Positions 6,911 to 15,149 of a DNA stretch of 45,489 nucleotides are shown here, piece after piece. Position 1 is the stretch's first letter; each line of letters opens with the position of its first letter. The notes under the pieces were generated by a model. That model searched no databases. It saw nothing but the letters and a program-made list of their open reading frames with translations, and had not been told where the DNA came from. The translations under genes and the position numbers were made by a program. The DNA comes from CAZWMK01 sp964635065 (GTDB lineage Bacteria; Pseudomonadota; Alphaproteobacteria; Sphingomonadales; Sphingomonadaceae): NCBI GenBank assembly GCA_964635065.1, contig CAZWMK010000006.1, positions 1-45,489 on the forward strand, in the 5' to 3' direction.

Positions 6911-8056
6911 ATGACGGATGTATTCATCGTCGGCATCGGCATTCACCCCTTTGGCCGCACCGACGGCATGTCGGGGCTTGATCAGGGCATCTACGCCGCG
7001 CGTCAGGCGCTGTCAGACGCTGGCGTCGACTGGGCTGACATGCAGTTTGCCTATGGTGGCTCTGATGCCGCGGGCAAGGCCGACACCATGGTCAACCAGA
7101 TGGGTCTGACCGGGCTTCAGTTCATCAATGTTGCCAATGGTTGCGCCACGGGCGGTTCGGCACTGTTCGGTGCCTATTCCGCGATCAAGTCGGGTGATTT
7201 CGACATCGGCATGGCGGTCGGTTTTGACAAGCATCCGCGCGGCGCTTTCGACCCGCGCCCGGCCGACTGGGGCCTGCCAGAATGGTATGGTGAAACCGGC
7301 ATGATGCTGACGACCCAGTTCTTCGCAATGAAGTTGCAGCGTTACATGGCGCAATATGGCATTTCGCCGCTGACGCTGGCGCGCGTTGCTGAAAAGGCGT
7401 TCATCAATGGCTCGCTGGCCGAACATGCCTGGCGTCGCCAGCCGGTCGACATCGAGACGATCATGACGTCGCAGATGGTCAATGATCCGCTGACCAAGTT
7501 CATGTTCTGCTCGCCGGCTGAAGGTGGTGTTTCCTTGATTCTGGCGAACGAACGCAAGGCGCGCCAGCTGGGCCGTCCGATGGTACGCCTGAAGGCCGCT
7601 GCCGTTCGCACGCGTCCGCCCGGCTCGTTCGAGGTCTTCTCGCCCGCACTCGACATCGACCGTGGTCTGTCGCCGACGCACCTTGCTTCGAAGGCGGCAT
7701 TTGAAATGGCAGGTATCGGCCCCGAAGACGTCGATGTCGCGCAGTTGCAGGATACCGAATCGGGTGCCGAAATCATGCACATGGCCGAAAACGGTTTCTG
7801 CAAGGACGGCGATCAGGAAAAATGGCTGGCCGAAGGCTGGACGAAGCTGGGCGGCAAGCTGCCGATCAATACCGATGGCGGCTGCCTTGCCTGCGGCGAG
7901 CCGATCGGTGCATCAGGCCTGCGCCAGGTTTACGAAAACGTCGTGCAGTTACGGGGGCATGCCGGTACGCGTCAGGCGAAGGACAATGCCAAGGTGGCCT
8001 ACAGCCATGTTTATGGCGCACCGGGCCTGTCGGGCGTCACCATCCTCGAACGCTGA
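6911..8056 (+). CDS. Thiolase-like protein (SCP2-thiolase/Ltp family)
   Basis: A 381-residue thiolase-superfamily enzyme expected to make or break a C-C bond next to a CoA thioester. The nucleophile-position cysteine is C78 in NVANGCATGG. The second signature is present as N-T-D-G-G-C-L-A-C-G-E-P-I-G-A-S-G (320-336). However, E330 replaces the His of the thiolase G-H-P motif, and the upstream family histidine position reads QLQDTES. It is therefore probably not a standard degradative thiolase. A DUF35-dependent aldolase or lyase, as in steroid side-chain cleavage, is one alternative. It sits between the DUF35 partner and an acyl-CoA dehydrogenase in the same operon. Confidence 0.88.
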   Translation: MTDVFIVGIGIHPFGRTDGMSGLDQGIYAARQALSDAGVDWADMQFAYGGSDAAGKADTMVNQMGLTGLQFINVANGCATGGSALFGAYSAIKSGDFDIGMAVGFDKHPRGAFDPRPADWGLPEWYGETGMMLTTQFFAMKLQRYMAQYGISPLTLARVAEKAFINGSLAEHAWRRQPVDIETIMTSQMVNDPLTKFMFCSPAEGGVSLILANERKARQLGRPMVRLKAAAVRTRPPGSFEVFSPALDIDRGLSPTHLASKAAFEMAGIGPEDVDVAQLQDTESGAEIMHMAENGFCKDGDQEKWLAEGWTKLGGKLPINTDGGCLACGEPIGASGLRQVYENVVQLRGHAGTRQAKDNAKVAYSHVYGAPGLSGVTILER

Positions 8057-8104
8057 GCGCTCACGCTGTCATTCCAGATCAGAATATAGGGTCGCATACC
8101 GATC

Positions 8105-9313
8105 ATGGACATTCGCTTTTCCGATGAAGATCTCGCGTTTCGCGATGAAGTGCGTGCCTTTCTCGACACGCATCTGACGGCCGACCTGCGCGAAGGCGCG
8201 CATGCTTCGACGGCGGCATTCGTCGAGCCTGACATTGGTCTGAAATGGCAGCGCATCCTTCATGAAAAAGGCTGGCTCGCCTATAACTGGCCGAAGGAAT
8301 ATGGCGGCCCGGGCTGGACGCCGGTGCAGCGTTACCTGTTCGAAAAGGAACTGGCACTGGCCGGGGCGCCTGCGCTTCCGGTGCTCGGCCTGAAACTTGT
8401 CGGGCCGGTGATTTACACCTTCGGCACGGACGAGCAGAAGGCCAAGTTCCTGCCGCGTATCCTGAGCGGCGAGGATTACTGGTGTCAGGGCTTCTCCGAA
8501 CCGGGTTCGGGTTCCGACCTTGCCAATCTCCAGACGCGCGCCGAACTCAAGGACGGCAAATATGTCGTCAACGGCACCAAGATCTGGACGACGCAGGGCC
8601 ATCACGCCAACTGGATCTTCTGCCTTGTCCGCACCGATCCGACCGTGCGCCCGCAGGCGGGCATCAGTTTCCTTCTGATCGATATCCGCCAGCCGGGCTT
8701 CAGCATTTCGCCGATCGTGACCCTGGCAGGCGATCATGAAGTCAACCAGGTGTTCTTCGACGATGTCGTGTCGGATGCCGATAATCTGGTCGGCGCGCCG
8801 GGGCAGGGCTGGGCGATTGCCAAGTTCCTGCTGGAAAACGAACGCAGCAGCAGCTGTTTTGCGCCCGAACTCATGGCGCAGCTCGACCGGATCGAACAGG
8901 CGGCAGCCAGCGAGCCGACGGGTGATGGCGGCGTGATGATCGACGATCCGGTGTTCATGGCGCGTGTCGCCCGCACCCGTCTTGAAATCGAAGCGCTCGA
9001 AATGACCGAGTTCCGCATTCTCGCCGAACTGGCGCAGGGGCGGGCACCCGGGCCGCAGACGTCGATGCTGAAGGCGCTGGCTTCGTCGCTGCACAAGGAC
9101 GTTGGTCAGCTGGCCGTCGATCTGTATGGCACGGCTGGTCTGCAACTGCCCGCGGAACGTCCGCTTTACGGCCCCGAAGTCGGCGCGCCTGTCCACAGCA
9201 AGGACGCACAACTCGCCGGTCCACGCTATCTCAACAACCTGGCGTGGACGATTTTCGGCGGTACGAACGAAATCCAGTATAATATCATTGCCAAGACCGT
9301 CCTTGGTCTGTGA
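8105..9313 (+). CDS. Acyl-CoA dehydrogenase
   Basis: A 402-residue FAD-dependent acyl-CoA dehydrogenase with N-terminal helical, central beta and C-terminal helical regions. Visible are the GFSEPGSGSDLA loop, the KIWTTQGHHA stretch and the C-terminal FGGTNEIQ motif (GGTNE 385-389) typical of FadE-type enzymes. It starts at ATG 8105, 48 bp after the thiolase-like gene. It presumably desaturates a CoA intermediate made or used by that enzyme. It belongs to a different branch from the dehydrogenase at 5139-6323. Confidence 0.93.
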   Translation: MDIRFSDEDLAFRDEVRAFLDTHLTADLREGAHASTAAFVEPDIGLKWQRILHEKGWLAYNWPKEYGGPGWTPVQRYLFEKELALAGAPALPVLGLKLVGPVIYTFGTDEQKAKFLPRILSGEDYWCQGFSEPGSGSDLANLQTRAELKDGKYVVNGTKIWTTQGHHANWIFCLVRTDPTVRPQAGISFLLIDIRQPGFSISPIVTLAGDHEVNQVFFDDVVSDADNLVGAPGQGWAIAKFLLENERSSSCFAPELMAQLDRIEQAAASEPTGDGGVMIDDPVFMARVARTRLEIEALEMTEFRILAELAQGRAPGPQTSMLKALASSLHKDVGQLAVDLYGTAGLQLPAERPLYGPEVGAPVHSKDAQLAGPRYLNNLAWTIFGGTNEIQYNIIAKTVLGL

Positions 9314-9357
9314 TGAAGGCAGCAAGGACAGCAATCTAGATTGAGTGGGGAGAAGCC

Positions 9358-10326
9358 ATGCAACTGAGCCGTGAGCAATTGTTGCGCGCCTTTCGTCAGA
9401 TGCGCACCATCCGCGCGTTCGAAGAGCGTCTCGACGTCGAAATCAAGACCGGTGAAATCGCCGGCTTCACGCATCTTTATCATGGTCAGGAAGCCGCCGC
9501 CGTTGGCGTCTGCGAAAATCTGACCGACGAGGATTACATCATCTCGACCCACCGCGGTCACGGCCATTGCATCGCCAAGGGCTGCGACGTGAAGGGCATG
9601 ATGAAGGAAATCTACGGCCGCAAGGATGGCCTTTGCGGCGGCAAGGCCGGCTCGATGCACATTGCCGACATCAACAAGGGCATGCTCGGCGCCAACGGCA
9701 TCGTCGGCGCGGGCGCCCCGATTGCGGTCGGTGCGGCGGTTGCGGCCAAGCTTGACGGCAAGGGCCGTGTCTCGATCGCCTTTTCGGGCGACGGCGCCTG
9801 CAACCAGGGCACGACCTTCGAAGCCATGAACATGGCGGTCGTCCTTAAGGTTCCTGCGATTTTCGTGTTCGAAAACAACCATTATTCCGAACATACCGGC
9901 GTGGATTACGCGGTCGGCTCGAAGGACATCGCAGGCCGTGCCGAAGCGTTCGGCATGCGCGTGTGGCGGGCCAATGGCTCGAACTTCTTTGAAGCCTATG
10001 AGACGATGCGCGAAGTCATCGAATATTGCCGTGCAGGCAATGGTCCGGCTGCGGTCGAACTCGATACCGAGCGCTTCGGCGGTCACTTCGTCGGCGATCC
10101 CGAACGCTATCGCGGTCCGGGTGAGCACAAGCGCATCCGTGAAGAACGCGATCCGCTGAAACATTTCCGTGAACGCGTGACGGCAGCGGGCCTCCTCAGC
10201 CATGGCGAACTCGACAAGGTCGAGGAAGAGGTCATGTCGCTGATCGAGGAATCGGTGCAGGAAGCCAAGACCGGCCCGGTGCCGGCACCTGAAGACGTGC
10301 TCACCAACGTCTACGCACGCTACTGA
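9358..10326 (+). CDS. 2-oxoacid/acetoin dehydrogenase E1 alpha subunit
   Basis: A 322-residue thiamine-diphosphate-dependent E1 alpha chain of the pyruvate/acetoin dehydrogenase family. The ThDP/Mg motif is clear: GDG at 144-146 and NN at 173-174. HRGHGHCIAKG and GGKAGSMH are family landmarks. A GGGGAG ribosome-binding site precedes the ATG. With the next two genes it encodes the decarboxylase and acyltransferase parts of a 2-oxoacid or acetoin dehydrogenase complex producing acyl-CoA and NADH. Embedding in an acyl-CoA operon argues for a dedicated catabolic complex rather than the housekeeping pyruvate dehydrogenase. Confidence 0.93.
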   Translation: MQLSREQLLRAFRQMRTIRAFEERLDVEIKTGEIAGFTHLYHGQEAAAVGVCENLTDEDYIISTHRGHGHCIAKGCDVKGMMKEIYGRKDGLCGGKAGSMHIADINKGMLGANGIVGAGAPIAVGAAVAAKLDGKGRVSIAFSGDGACNQGTTFEAMNMAVVLKVPAIFVFENNHYSEHTGVDYAVGSKDIAGRAEAFGMRVWRANGSNFFEAYETMREVIEYCRAGNGPAAVELDTERFGGHFVGDPERYRGPGEHKRIREERDPLKHFRERVTAAGLLSHGELDKVEEEVMSLIEESVQEAKTGPVPAPEDVLTNVYARY

Positions 10327-10342
10327 GGGGAGGGACGCGAAA

Positions 10343-11353
10343 ATGGCAATCATGACGATTCGTGAAGCGATCAACACCACGCTTCATCAGGAAATGGCGC
10401 GCGATCCCAATGTCATCTGCCTTGGCGAAGACATTGTCGGCGGCATGGGTTCCGCTGGCGGCCCCGAAGCCATCGGTGGTATCTGGAGCACGACGCAGGG
10501 TCTTTACGACAAGTTCGGCGCAGGCCGCGTGATCGACACCCCGATTAGCGAAAGCGCTATCATCGGCGCCGCCGCCGGTGCCGCGCTGGCCGGCAAGCGT
10601 CCGGTCGCCGAGCTGATGTTCGCTGACTTCGTGGGCGTCTGCCTTGACCAGCTGTGGAACCAGATGGCGAAGTTCCGCTACATGTTCGGCGGCAAGACAA
10701 ACTGTCCGGCGGTTGTCCGCCTGATCTACGGCGCGGGCATGAATGCTGCCGCCCAGCATAGTCAGGCGGTTTATCCGCTCCTGACTGCGCTGCCTGGTCT
10801 CAAGGTCGTCATGCCGACCAATCCGGCTGACGCCATGGGCATGCTGCGCGAAGCGATCCGTGGCGATGATCCTGTCATGTTCTTCGAACACAAGGCGATG
10901 TATCAGGTGAAGGGCGAAGTCCCGGATGGCGACTTCGTGGTGCCCTTCGGTCACGCCCGCCTGACGCGCGAAGGAAAGGACGCCACCATCGTCGCATGCG
11001 GTGCCATGGTGAATGTTGCCGAACGCACGGCTGATGCGCTGGCCAAGGAAGGCATCAGCTGCGACGTGCTCGATCTGCGTACGACCAGCCCGCTCGATGA
11101 AGAAGCGATCATCGACAGCGTCGAAGCGACCGGTCGCCTGATCGTTGTCGATGAAGCGCCGCCGCGCTGCTCGGTTGCCACCGACATCTCGGCACTGGTT
11201 GCCAGCAAGGCCTTTGCGGCGCTCAAGGCACCGATCGAAATGGTTACGGCTCCGCATACGCCGATCCCGTTCGCGCGCGAACTGGAACGTGCCTATCTGC
11301 CCAATCCTGCCAAGGTCGAAGCGGCTGTCCGCAAGACCCTGGCCTATCGCTGA
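10343..11353 (+). CDS. 2-oxoacid/acetoin dehydrogenase E1 beta subunit
   Basis: A 336-residue transketolase-like E1 beta chain, partner of the upstream alpha subunit in the heterotetrameric decarboxylase. Family landmarks include LGEDIVGGMGS near residue 30, the AELMFADFVG stretch and the C-terminal region DLRTTSPLDEEAI followed by VVDEAPP. It starts 16 bp after the alpha subunit behind a GGGGAGGG ribosome-binding site and runs 11 bp short of the E2 gene, so the three are translated as a unit. Confidence 0.93.
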   Translation: MAIMTIREAINTTLHQEMARDPNVICLGEDIVGGMGSAGGPEAIGGIWSTTQGLYDKFGAGRVIDTPISESAIIGAAAGAALAGKRPVAELMFADFVGVCLDQLWNQMAKFRYMFGGKTNCPAVVRLIYGAGMNAAAQHSQAVYPLLTALPGLKVVMPTNPADAMGMLREAIRGDDPVMFFEHKAMYQVKGEVPDGDFVVPFGHARLTREGKDATIVACGAMVNVAERTADALAKEGISCDVLDLRTTSPLDEEAIIDSVEATGRLIVVDEAPPRCSVATDISALVASKAFAALKAPIEMVTAPHTPIPFARELERAYLPNPAKVEAAVRKTLAYR

Positions 11354-11364
11354 GCGAGGACGGG

Positions 11365-12804
11365 ATGGCGAACAAGATTACAGCATTCACGATGCCCAAA
11401 TGGGGCATCGAAATGGCCGAAGGCCTGCTGGCCGAATGGATGGTCAAGGAAGGCGACGCCATCGCCAAGGAACAGACGATGGCGCTTGTCGAAACCGACA
11501 AGATCACCAACGAACTTCAGGCTGACGTCGACGGCGTGATGCGTCGTATCCTCGTCGAGGCTGGCGGCACCTATCCGGTTGGCGCCTTGCTGGCCGTTGT
11601 GGCTGATGCCGATGCTACCGACGCTGAAATCGATGCTTTTGTCGCGACCTTCAAGCCGGCTGATACCGCATTCGCCAATGCCGATGCCCCGGCTGCACCC
11701 GCCCCTGCGGCTGCAGCGCCGGCCCCGGTTGCAGCGCCTGCTGCCGCGTCCGCTCCGGTTCTGGCCCCGGCCATTCCGGAAGACGCGCTGATCAGCCCGC
11801 AGGCCCGCATCCGCGCGCAGGAACTTGGCGTTGATGTGACGAAGATCACGGGATCAGGCCGCAATGGCCGGATTACCTTGCAGGACGTCGATCAGGCGGC
11901 GAAGCCGGCTGCGCCCGCGCGTGCTGCTGCCCCGGTTTCGGTTGCGGCTACGACTGCCCCGGTCGAATCCTTCTACGCCTCGCCGATGGCGAACCGTCTG
12001 GCGGTGCTGCACAGTGTCGACTTGTCGGAAGTGACCGGCACCGGCCCGCGCGGTCGCATCTGCAAGGCCGATGTGCTGGCGCAGGTGAAGGCGCCGGTCG
12101 CAGCGGTGGCTGCCCCGGTGCCGTCGGGCGAAGTCGAAGTGATCAAGATGTCGCCGATGCGCCGCACCATTGCGCGGCGTCTGACCGAATCGAAGCAGAA
12201 CGTGCCGCACTTCTATGTGCGTGTGCGTGTTCGTACCGACAAGCTGGTCGAATTCCGCCGCGTGGCCAATCTAGTGTCCGGCCAGAAGGCCAGCATCAAC
12301 GACTATCTCGTCCGCGCCTGTGCGCTGGCGTTGCGTCAGGTGCCCGATGTCAACGTGCAGGTGCATGGCAACGAGATTCACCGCTATCCCAATGCGGACA
12401 TCTCGATCGCCGTTGCCACCGAAAAGGGGCTTATCACCCCGATCGTGCGCGCTGCCGACCTGAAGTCGGTGAATGACATTGCCCGCGAAACCAAGGAACT
12501 GATCGCCAAGGCGCAGGCTGGCAAGCTTCAGCCGCATGAATTCGATGGTGGCACGTTCTCGCTCTCGAACCTTGGCATGTATGGTATCGACCAGTTCGAC
12601 GCCATCATCAATCCGCCGCAGGGCGCGATCATGGCGGTTGGCGCCGTGCAGCCGCAGGCGGTCGAAGAAGATGGCGCGATCTTCATGGTGCCGATGATGC
12701 AGATCTCGGTGTCGTTCGATCATCGTGCGATCGACGGTGCGGTGGGTGCGAAGTTTGCGGCCGCTGTGCGCGAGCTGATCGAAAATCCCGAAAAATTGTT
12801 CTGA
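11365..12804 (+). CDS. 2-oxoacid dehydrogenase E2 acyltransferase with two PSBD domains
   Basis: A 479-residue dihydrolipoamide acyltransferase, the core of the complex, which transfers the acyl group from lipoyl to CoA. Domain order: lipoyl domain (1-80, lipoyl-lysine K46 in ETDKITNE); Ala/Pro linker (about 100-138); a peripheral-subunit-binding domain at about 142-178 (ISPQAR ... GSGRNGRI); a second such domain at about 204-241 (YASPMANRL ... GTGPRGRI); and the catalytic domain from about 256 to the end, with HRAIDG. Most E2 chains carry one such domain, so the tandem pair is notable. No E3 (dihydrolipoamide dehydrogenase) gene is in the window, so E3 must come from elsewhere. Confidence 0.94.
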   Translation: MANKITAFTMPKWGIEMAEGLLAEWMVKEGDAIAKEQTMALVETDKITNELQADVDGVMRRILVEAGGTYPVGALLAVVADADATDAEIDAFVATFKPADTAFANADAPAAPAPAAAAPAPVAAPAAASAPVLAPAIPEDALISPQARIRAQELGVDVTKITGSGRNGRITLQDVDQAAKPAAPARAAAPVSVAATTAPVESFYASPMANRLAVLHSVDLSEVTGTGPRGRICKADVLAQVKAPVAAVAAPVPSGEVEVIKMSPMRRTIARRLTESKQNVPHFYVRVRVRTDKLVEFRRVANLVSGQKASINDYLVRACALALRQVPDVNVQVHGNEIHRYPNADISIAVATEKGLITPIVRAADLKSVNDIARETKELIAKAQAGKLQPHEFDGGTFSLSNLGMYGIDQFDAIINPPQGAIMAVGAVQPQAVEEDGAIFMVPMMQISVSFDHRAIDGAVGAKFAAAVRELIENPEKLF

Positions 12805-12828
12805 GCCAACAGGTTCAGACGCGAAAAC

Positions 12829-12865
12829 AAGAAAGGAGCAGGCGCTGGTTGCCTGCTCCTTTCTT
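12829..12865. terminator. Strong terminator between E2 and convergent TetR gene
   Basis: A perfect 15-bp stem (12829-12843 with 12851-12865) has a 7-nt loop. One arm is AAGAAAGGAGCAGGC. The run TTTCTT on one side and its mirror on the other make it usable from both directions, ending the operon that runs to 12804 and the TetR gene on the other strand. Confidence 0.85.
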
Positions 12866-12886
12866 ATGTCTGTCGCGCGGCGGTGA

Positions 12887-13579
12887 TCAGCTGTGCCGTG
12901 TCAGTGCTTCAAGGCCGCTGGCATAGAAGCGGGCAAGATAGTCAATCAGCGGTTCAAGATCACGGGCCCTGTACAGGCCGCGCGTCCGTACCGGCAGCAG
13001 CCCAGGGTCCTGCACGACATAGATTAGCGAGGATTCGATGATGTAGACACCAAGATAGACGTCGGCTTCGGCAACGTCGGGTAGAAGTGCGCGACATTTG
13101 TCGGCAAAATTATCGCCGACATCGGCAAGTGCGCGCAAATTGCCCAGCATCTCATCTTCGGCATAGGCGTTCATCAGTCTGGAAATCAGCCGCATGTAAT
13201 TGCGCCAGCCTTCATCGGGATGGAGGGCGAAGGTCACCATCGTCCGGACAAAGGCGGAGATCAGGTTCTGCAAGGTGGCAGGCCCGTCCTGCGCGAGGGC
13301 AGAGGCGAGGTTGGCTTCCGTCGCGGCAGCCAGTTCATCGACGCGGCGCTGGACGACGTGACGGATCAGTTCTTCCTTGGTCTTGAAATAATAGCTCATC
13401 AAGCCAAGGTTGACATCGGCGGTGTCGGCAATGTCCCGCAGGGTCGCGCCATAATAGCCGCGCTTGGAAAACACCTCTTCCGCTGCGTCGAGCAGCGCCG
13501 TCCGACGCGCGCCCTTGGCTTTTTTTGGCGCTTTGACGCGCCCTGTGACGGCCATTTCAGACGTCGGCATCTTGGTCAT
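12887..13579 (-). CDS. TetR-family regulator A
   Basis: A 230-residue TetR/AcrR regulator. The N-terminal helix-turn-helix lies at about 45-66 (ATLRDIADTADVNLGLMSYY). The ligand-binding domain contains the segment DEGWRNYMRLISR. The frame stays open far upstream, but the ATG at 13579 is chosen because GGGAGGGGG lies just before it and the HTH sits at the usual distance from that start. It diverges from the NTF2-like gene at 13781, and palindromes lie between the two. It resembles the regulator at 29914-30630 in both the HTH and the GW-N-Y segment, so the two are probably paralogues responding to related ligands. Confidence 0.9.
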   Translation of the reverse strand: MTKMPTSEMAVTGRVKAPKKAKGARRTALLDAAEEVFSKRGYYGATLRDIADTADVNLGLMSYYFKTKEELIRHVVQRRVDELAAATEANLASALAQDGPATLQNLISAFVRTMVTFALHPDEGWRNYMRLISRLMNAYAEDEMLGNLRALADVGDNFADKCRALLPDVAEADVYLGVYIIESSLIYVVQDPGLLPVRTRGLYRARDLEPLIDYLARFYASGLEALTRHS

Positions 13580-13686
13580 ATCCCCCTCCCTTGCAGGGTC
13601 GTGGCGTTCATAGACGGTGTCAGCCGCACTGGCAAATCGCGGGCAGTGGCATAGGCTACCCCACCAAAAGAATAGCCGCAGCGCCC

Positions 13687-13742
13687 CTTGTTTGGACAAA
13701 TGACAAGGATATGATCGCCAAACAATGATACTGGTCAACCAG
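13687..13742. promoter_or_regulatory. Candidate operators between TetR A and the NTF2-like operon
   Basis: TTGTTTGG (13688-13695) and CCAAACAA (13718-13725) are perfect 8-bp arms 22 bp apart. The left arm is part of a nested palindrome, CTTGT ... ACAAG (13687-13707) with TTTG-GA-CAAA at its centre. A second site, CTGGT-CA-ACCAG (13731-13742), follows. These lie in the 201-bp divergent interval, where TetR proteins commonly autoregulate. Binding is inferred. Confidence 0.45.
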
Positions 13743-13780
13743 CAAAGCGCGCCGGCGAGGCGAATGGGGAGTGGATTGCC

Positions 13781-14311
13781 GTGACGGAGACGTCTTTCGA
13801 TCTTGTTGCCGAGGTGCGCGATTTGTGCGCGCGGCGCGATATACTGGACGCAGTTCACAATTACATGCGTGGTCAGGACCGGCTTGATCCGGCTGTGCAG
13901 CGCAAGGCGTTTCACGATGACGCTCATGTCGATTGCGGCCTGTTTGCGGGCGGGCCTGACGATTATGTGCGCTTTGCGCAGGGTTTTCTTGCCGACTGCA
14001 AGGGGAGCCAGCATCTGATCGGTCAGGTGCAGATCCGTGTCGATGGCGATGTTGCCGATGGCGAAGTCTATTTCATGGCCTGGCACCGCATCGTCGAGGA
14101 CGGCGCCGATAAGGATCTGATCATGGGTGGTCGCTATGTCGACCGTTATGCGTGCCGCAACGGGGTGTGGAAAATCGCGCGCCGCCGCGAACTGATCGAC
14201 TGGGCGCGCACCGATCCGGCAGCGGATGGGGTGCTGCAACAGATGACGCAGCTTTATCCGGGCGGTCGTTACGGGGCCGATTTCAGCGAACAGCGGAACT
14301 GGCCGGCCTGA
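13781..14311 (+). CDS. NTF2-like / SnoaL-type protein
   Basis: A 176-residue protein of the NTF2/SnoaL-like cone fold, which includes dehydratases, isomerases and aromatic-dioxygenase beta-like folds. The pattern of an N-terminal helix, the LDAVHNYMRGQDRLD segment and a C-terminal sheet (GRYVDRYACRNGVWKIARR) fits a SnoaL_4 member. The start is GTG at 13781. It opens the operon that continues with an SDR and oxygenase 4. Although the fold resembles ring-hydroxylating dioxygenase beta subunits, the sequence looks like the SnoaL group. A role as beta subunit of oxygenase 4 is possible but not favoured, as that alpha subunit looks like an alpha-only type. Confidence 0.8.
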   Translation: MTETSFDLVAEVRDLCARRDILDAVHNYMRGQDRLDPAVQRKAFHDDAHVDCGLFAGGPDDYVRFAQGFLADCKGSQHLIGQVQIRVDGDVADGEVYFMAWHRIVEDGADKDLIMGGRYVDRYACRNGVWKIARRRELIDWARTDPAADGVLQQMTQLYPGGRYGADFSEQRNWPA

Positions 14312-14346
14312 GTGTGGCAGGCTGGCAAATGCATGGGGAGAAGATG

Positions 14347-15117
14347 ATGGGTAACAGGTTGCAAGACAAGGTCGTGGTGATTCTCGGCGCTTCGGGCGCG
14401 TCAAGCATGGGCGCGGCCACGGCGCGGCGCTTTGCGCAGGAAGGCGCAAAGCTGGTGCTCGCTGCCCGCCGCTTCGACAAGGTCAAGGAAATTGCCGACA
14501 CGGTCGGTGCCGAGGCCGTGGCTGCCGACATCACGAACGAAGATGATCTGAAGGCGCTGTTTGCGCATGCCATCGGTCGGTTCGGCAAGGTCGATGTCGC
14601 GATCAATTATGCCGGCATCAACTCGCAGGCGCCGATCACCGAGTTGACGAGGGAAGACCTCGAAGCGCAGTGCGCGGTCCATTTCGTCGGGACGGGGCTG
14701 TTCTTCAAGCATGCGGCGCTCAACATGAAGAATGGCGGCTCGATCATCACGGCTTCGTCCTTGACGGGTCTTGTCGCGCCTCCGGGCCTGGCGGCTTATT
14801 CGGGCTCGAAGCGCGGTGCCGATCAGATGGTCCGTGTGGCAGCCGGCGAACTGGGGGCAATGGGCATCCGTGTCAATTCAATCGCGCCGGGCTTCACGCG
14901 CTCGGAAATGACCGAAGGCTATTTTGCGCTGCCGACGCTGGAGGGGGCGTTCATCCGTGAAATTCCGCTAGGACGTCTGGGTACCGTGGAGGATATTGCC
15001 AATACGGCGCTGTGGCTCGCATCAGACGAGTCGCGTTCGACGACAGGCCAGGTGATCGATGTCACCAGCGGTCAGTCGTTGAGGCGCACGCCGACAATGG
15101 AAGAAATGATGCGCTGA
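14347..15117 (+). CDS. Short-chain dehydrogenase/reductase
   Basis: A 256-residue SDR. The glycine-rich motif is an unusual GASGASSMG (14-22). NYAG is at 87-90, serines at 137-138, and the catalytic Y151-x3-K155 lies in YSGSK. The open frame extends upstream, but GGGGAG at 14335-14340 favours ATG 14347; ATG 14344 is an alternative. It lies between the NTF2-like gene and oxygenase 4. A sister SDR with a similar nucleotide loop (GAAGHDNMG) follows oxygenase 4. The pair probably oxidises or reduces the oxygenase product. Confidence 0.9.
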   Translation: MGNRLQDKVVVILGASGASSMGAATARRFAQEGAKLVLAARRFDKVKEIADTVGAEAVAADITNEDDLKALFAHAIGRFGKVDVAINYAGINSQAPITELTREDLEAQCAVHFVGTGLFFKHAALNMKNGGSIITASSLTGLVAPPGLAAYSGSKRGADQMVRVAAGELGAMGIRVNSIAPGFTRSEMTEGYFALPTLEGAFIREIPLGRLGTVEDIANTALWLASDESRSTTGQVIDVTSGQSLRRTPTMEEMMR

Positions 15118-15149
15118 TCAACGAATCAGTGTGGTTGAGGAGTAAAGCA

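Noticed and set aside
13781..14311. NTF2-like protein as dioxygenase beta subunit of oxygenase 4
   Set aside because: The fold family is compatible, but the sequence looks SnoaL-like, an SDR intervenes, and oxygenases of the 1/4/7 type appear to be alpha-only.
13580..14449. A 520-residue version of TetR regulator A
   Set aside because: The upstream part runs antisense through the NTF2-like gene and the divergent promoter. A strong Shine-Dalgarno sequence and the HTH position place the start at 13579.
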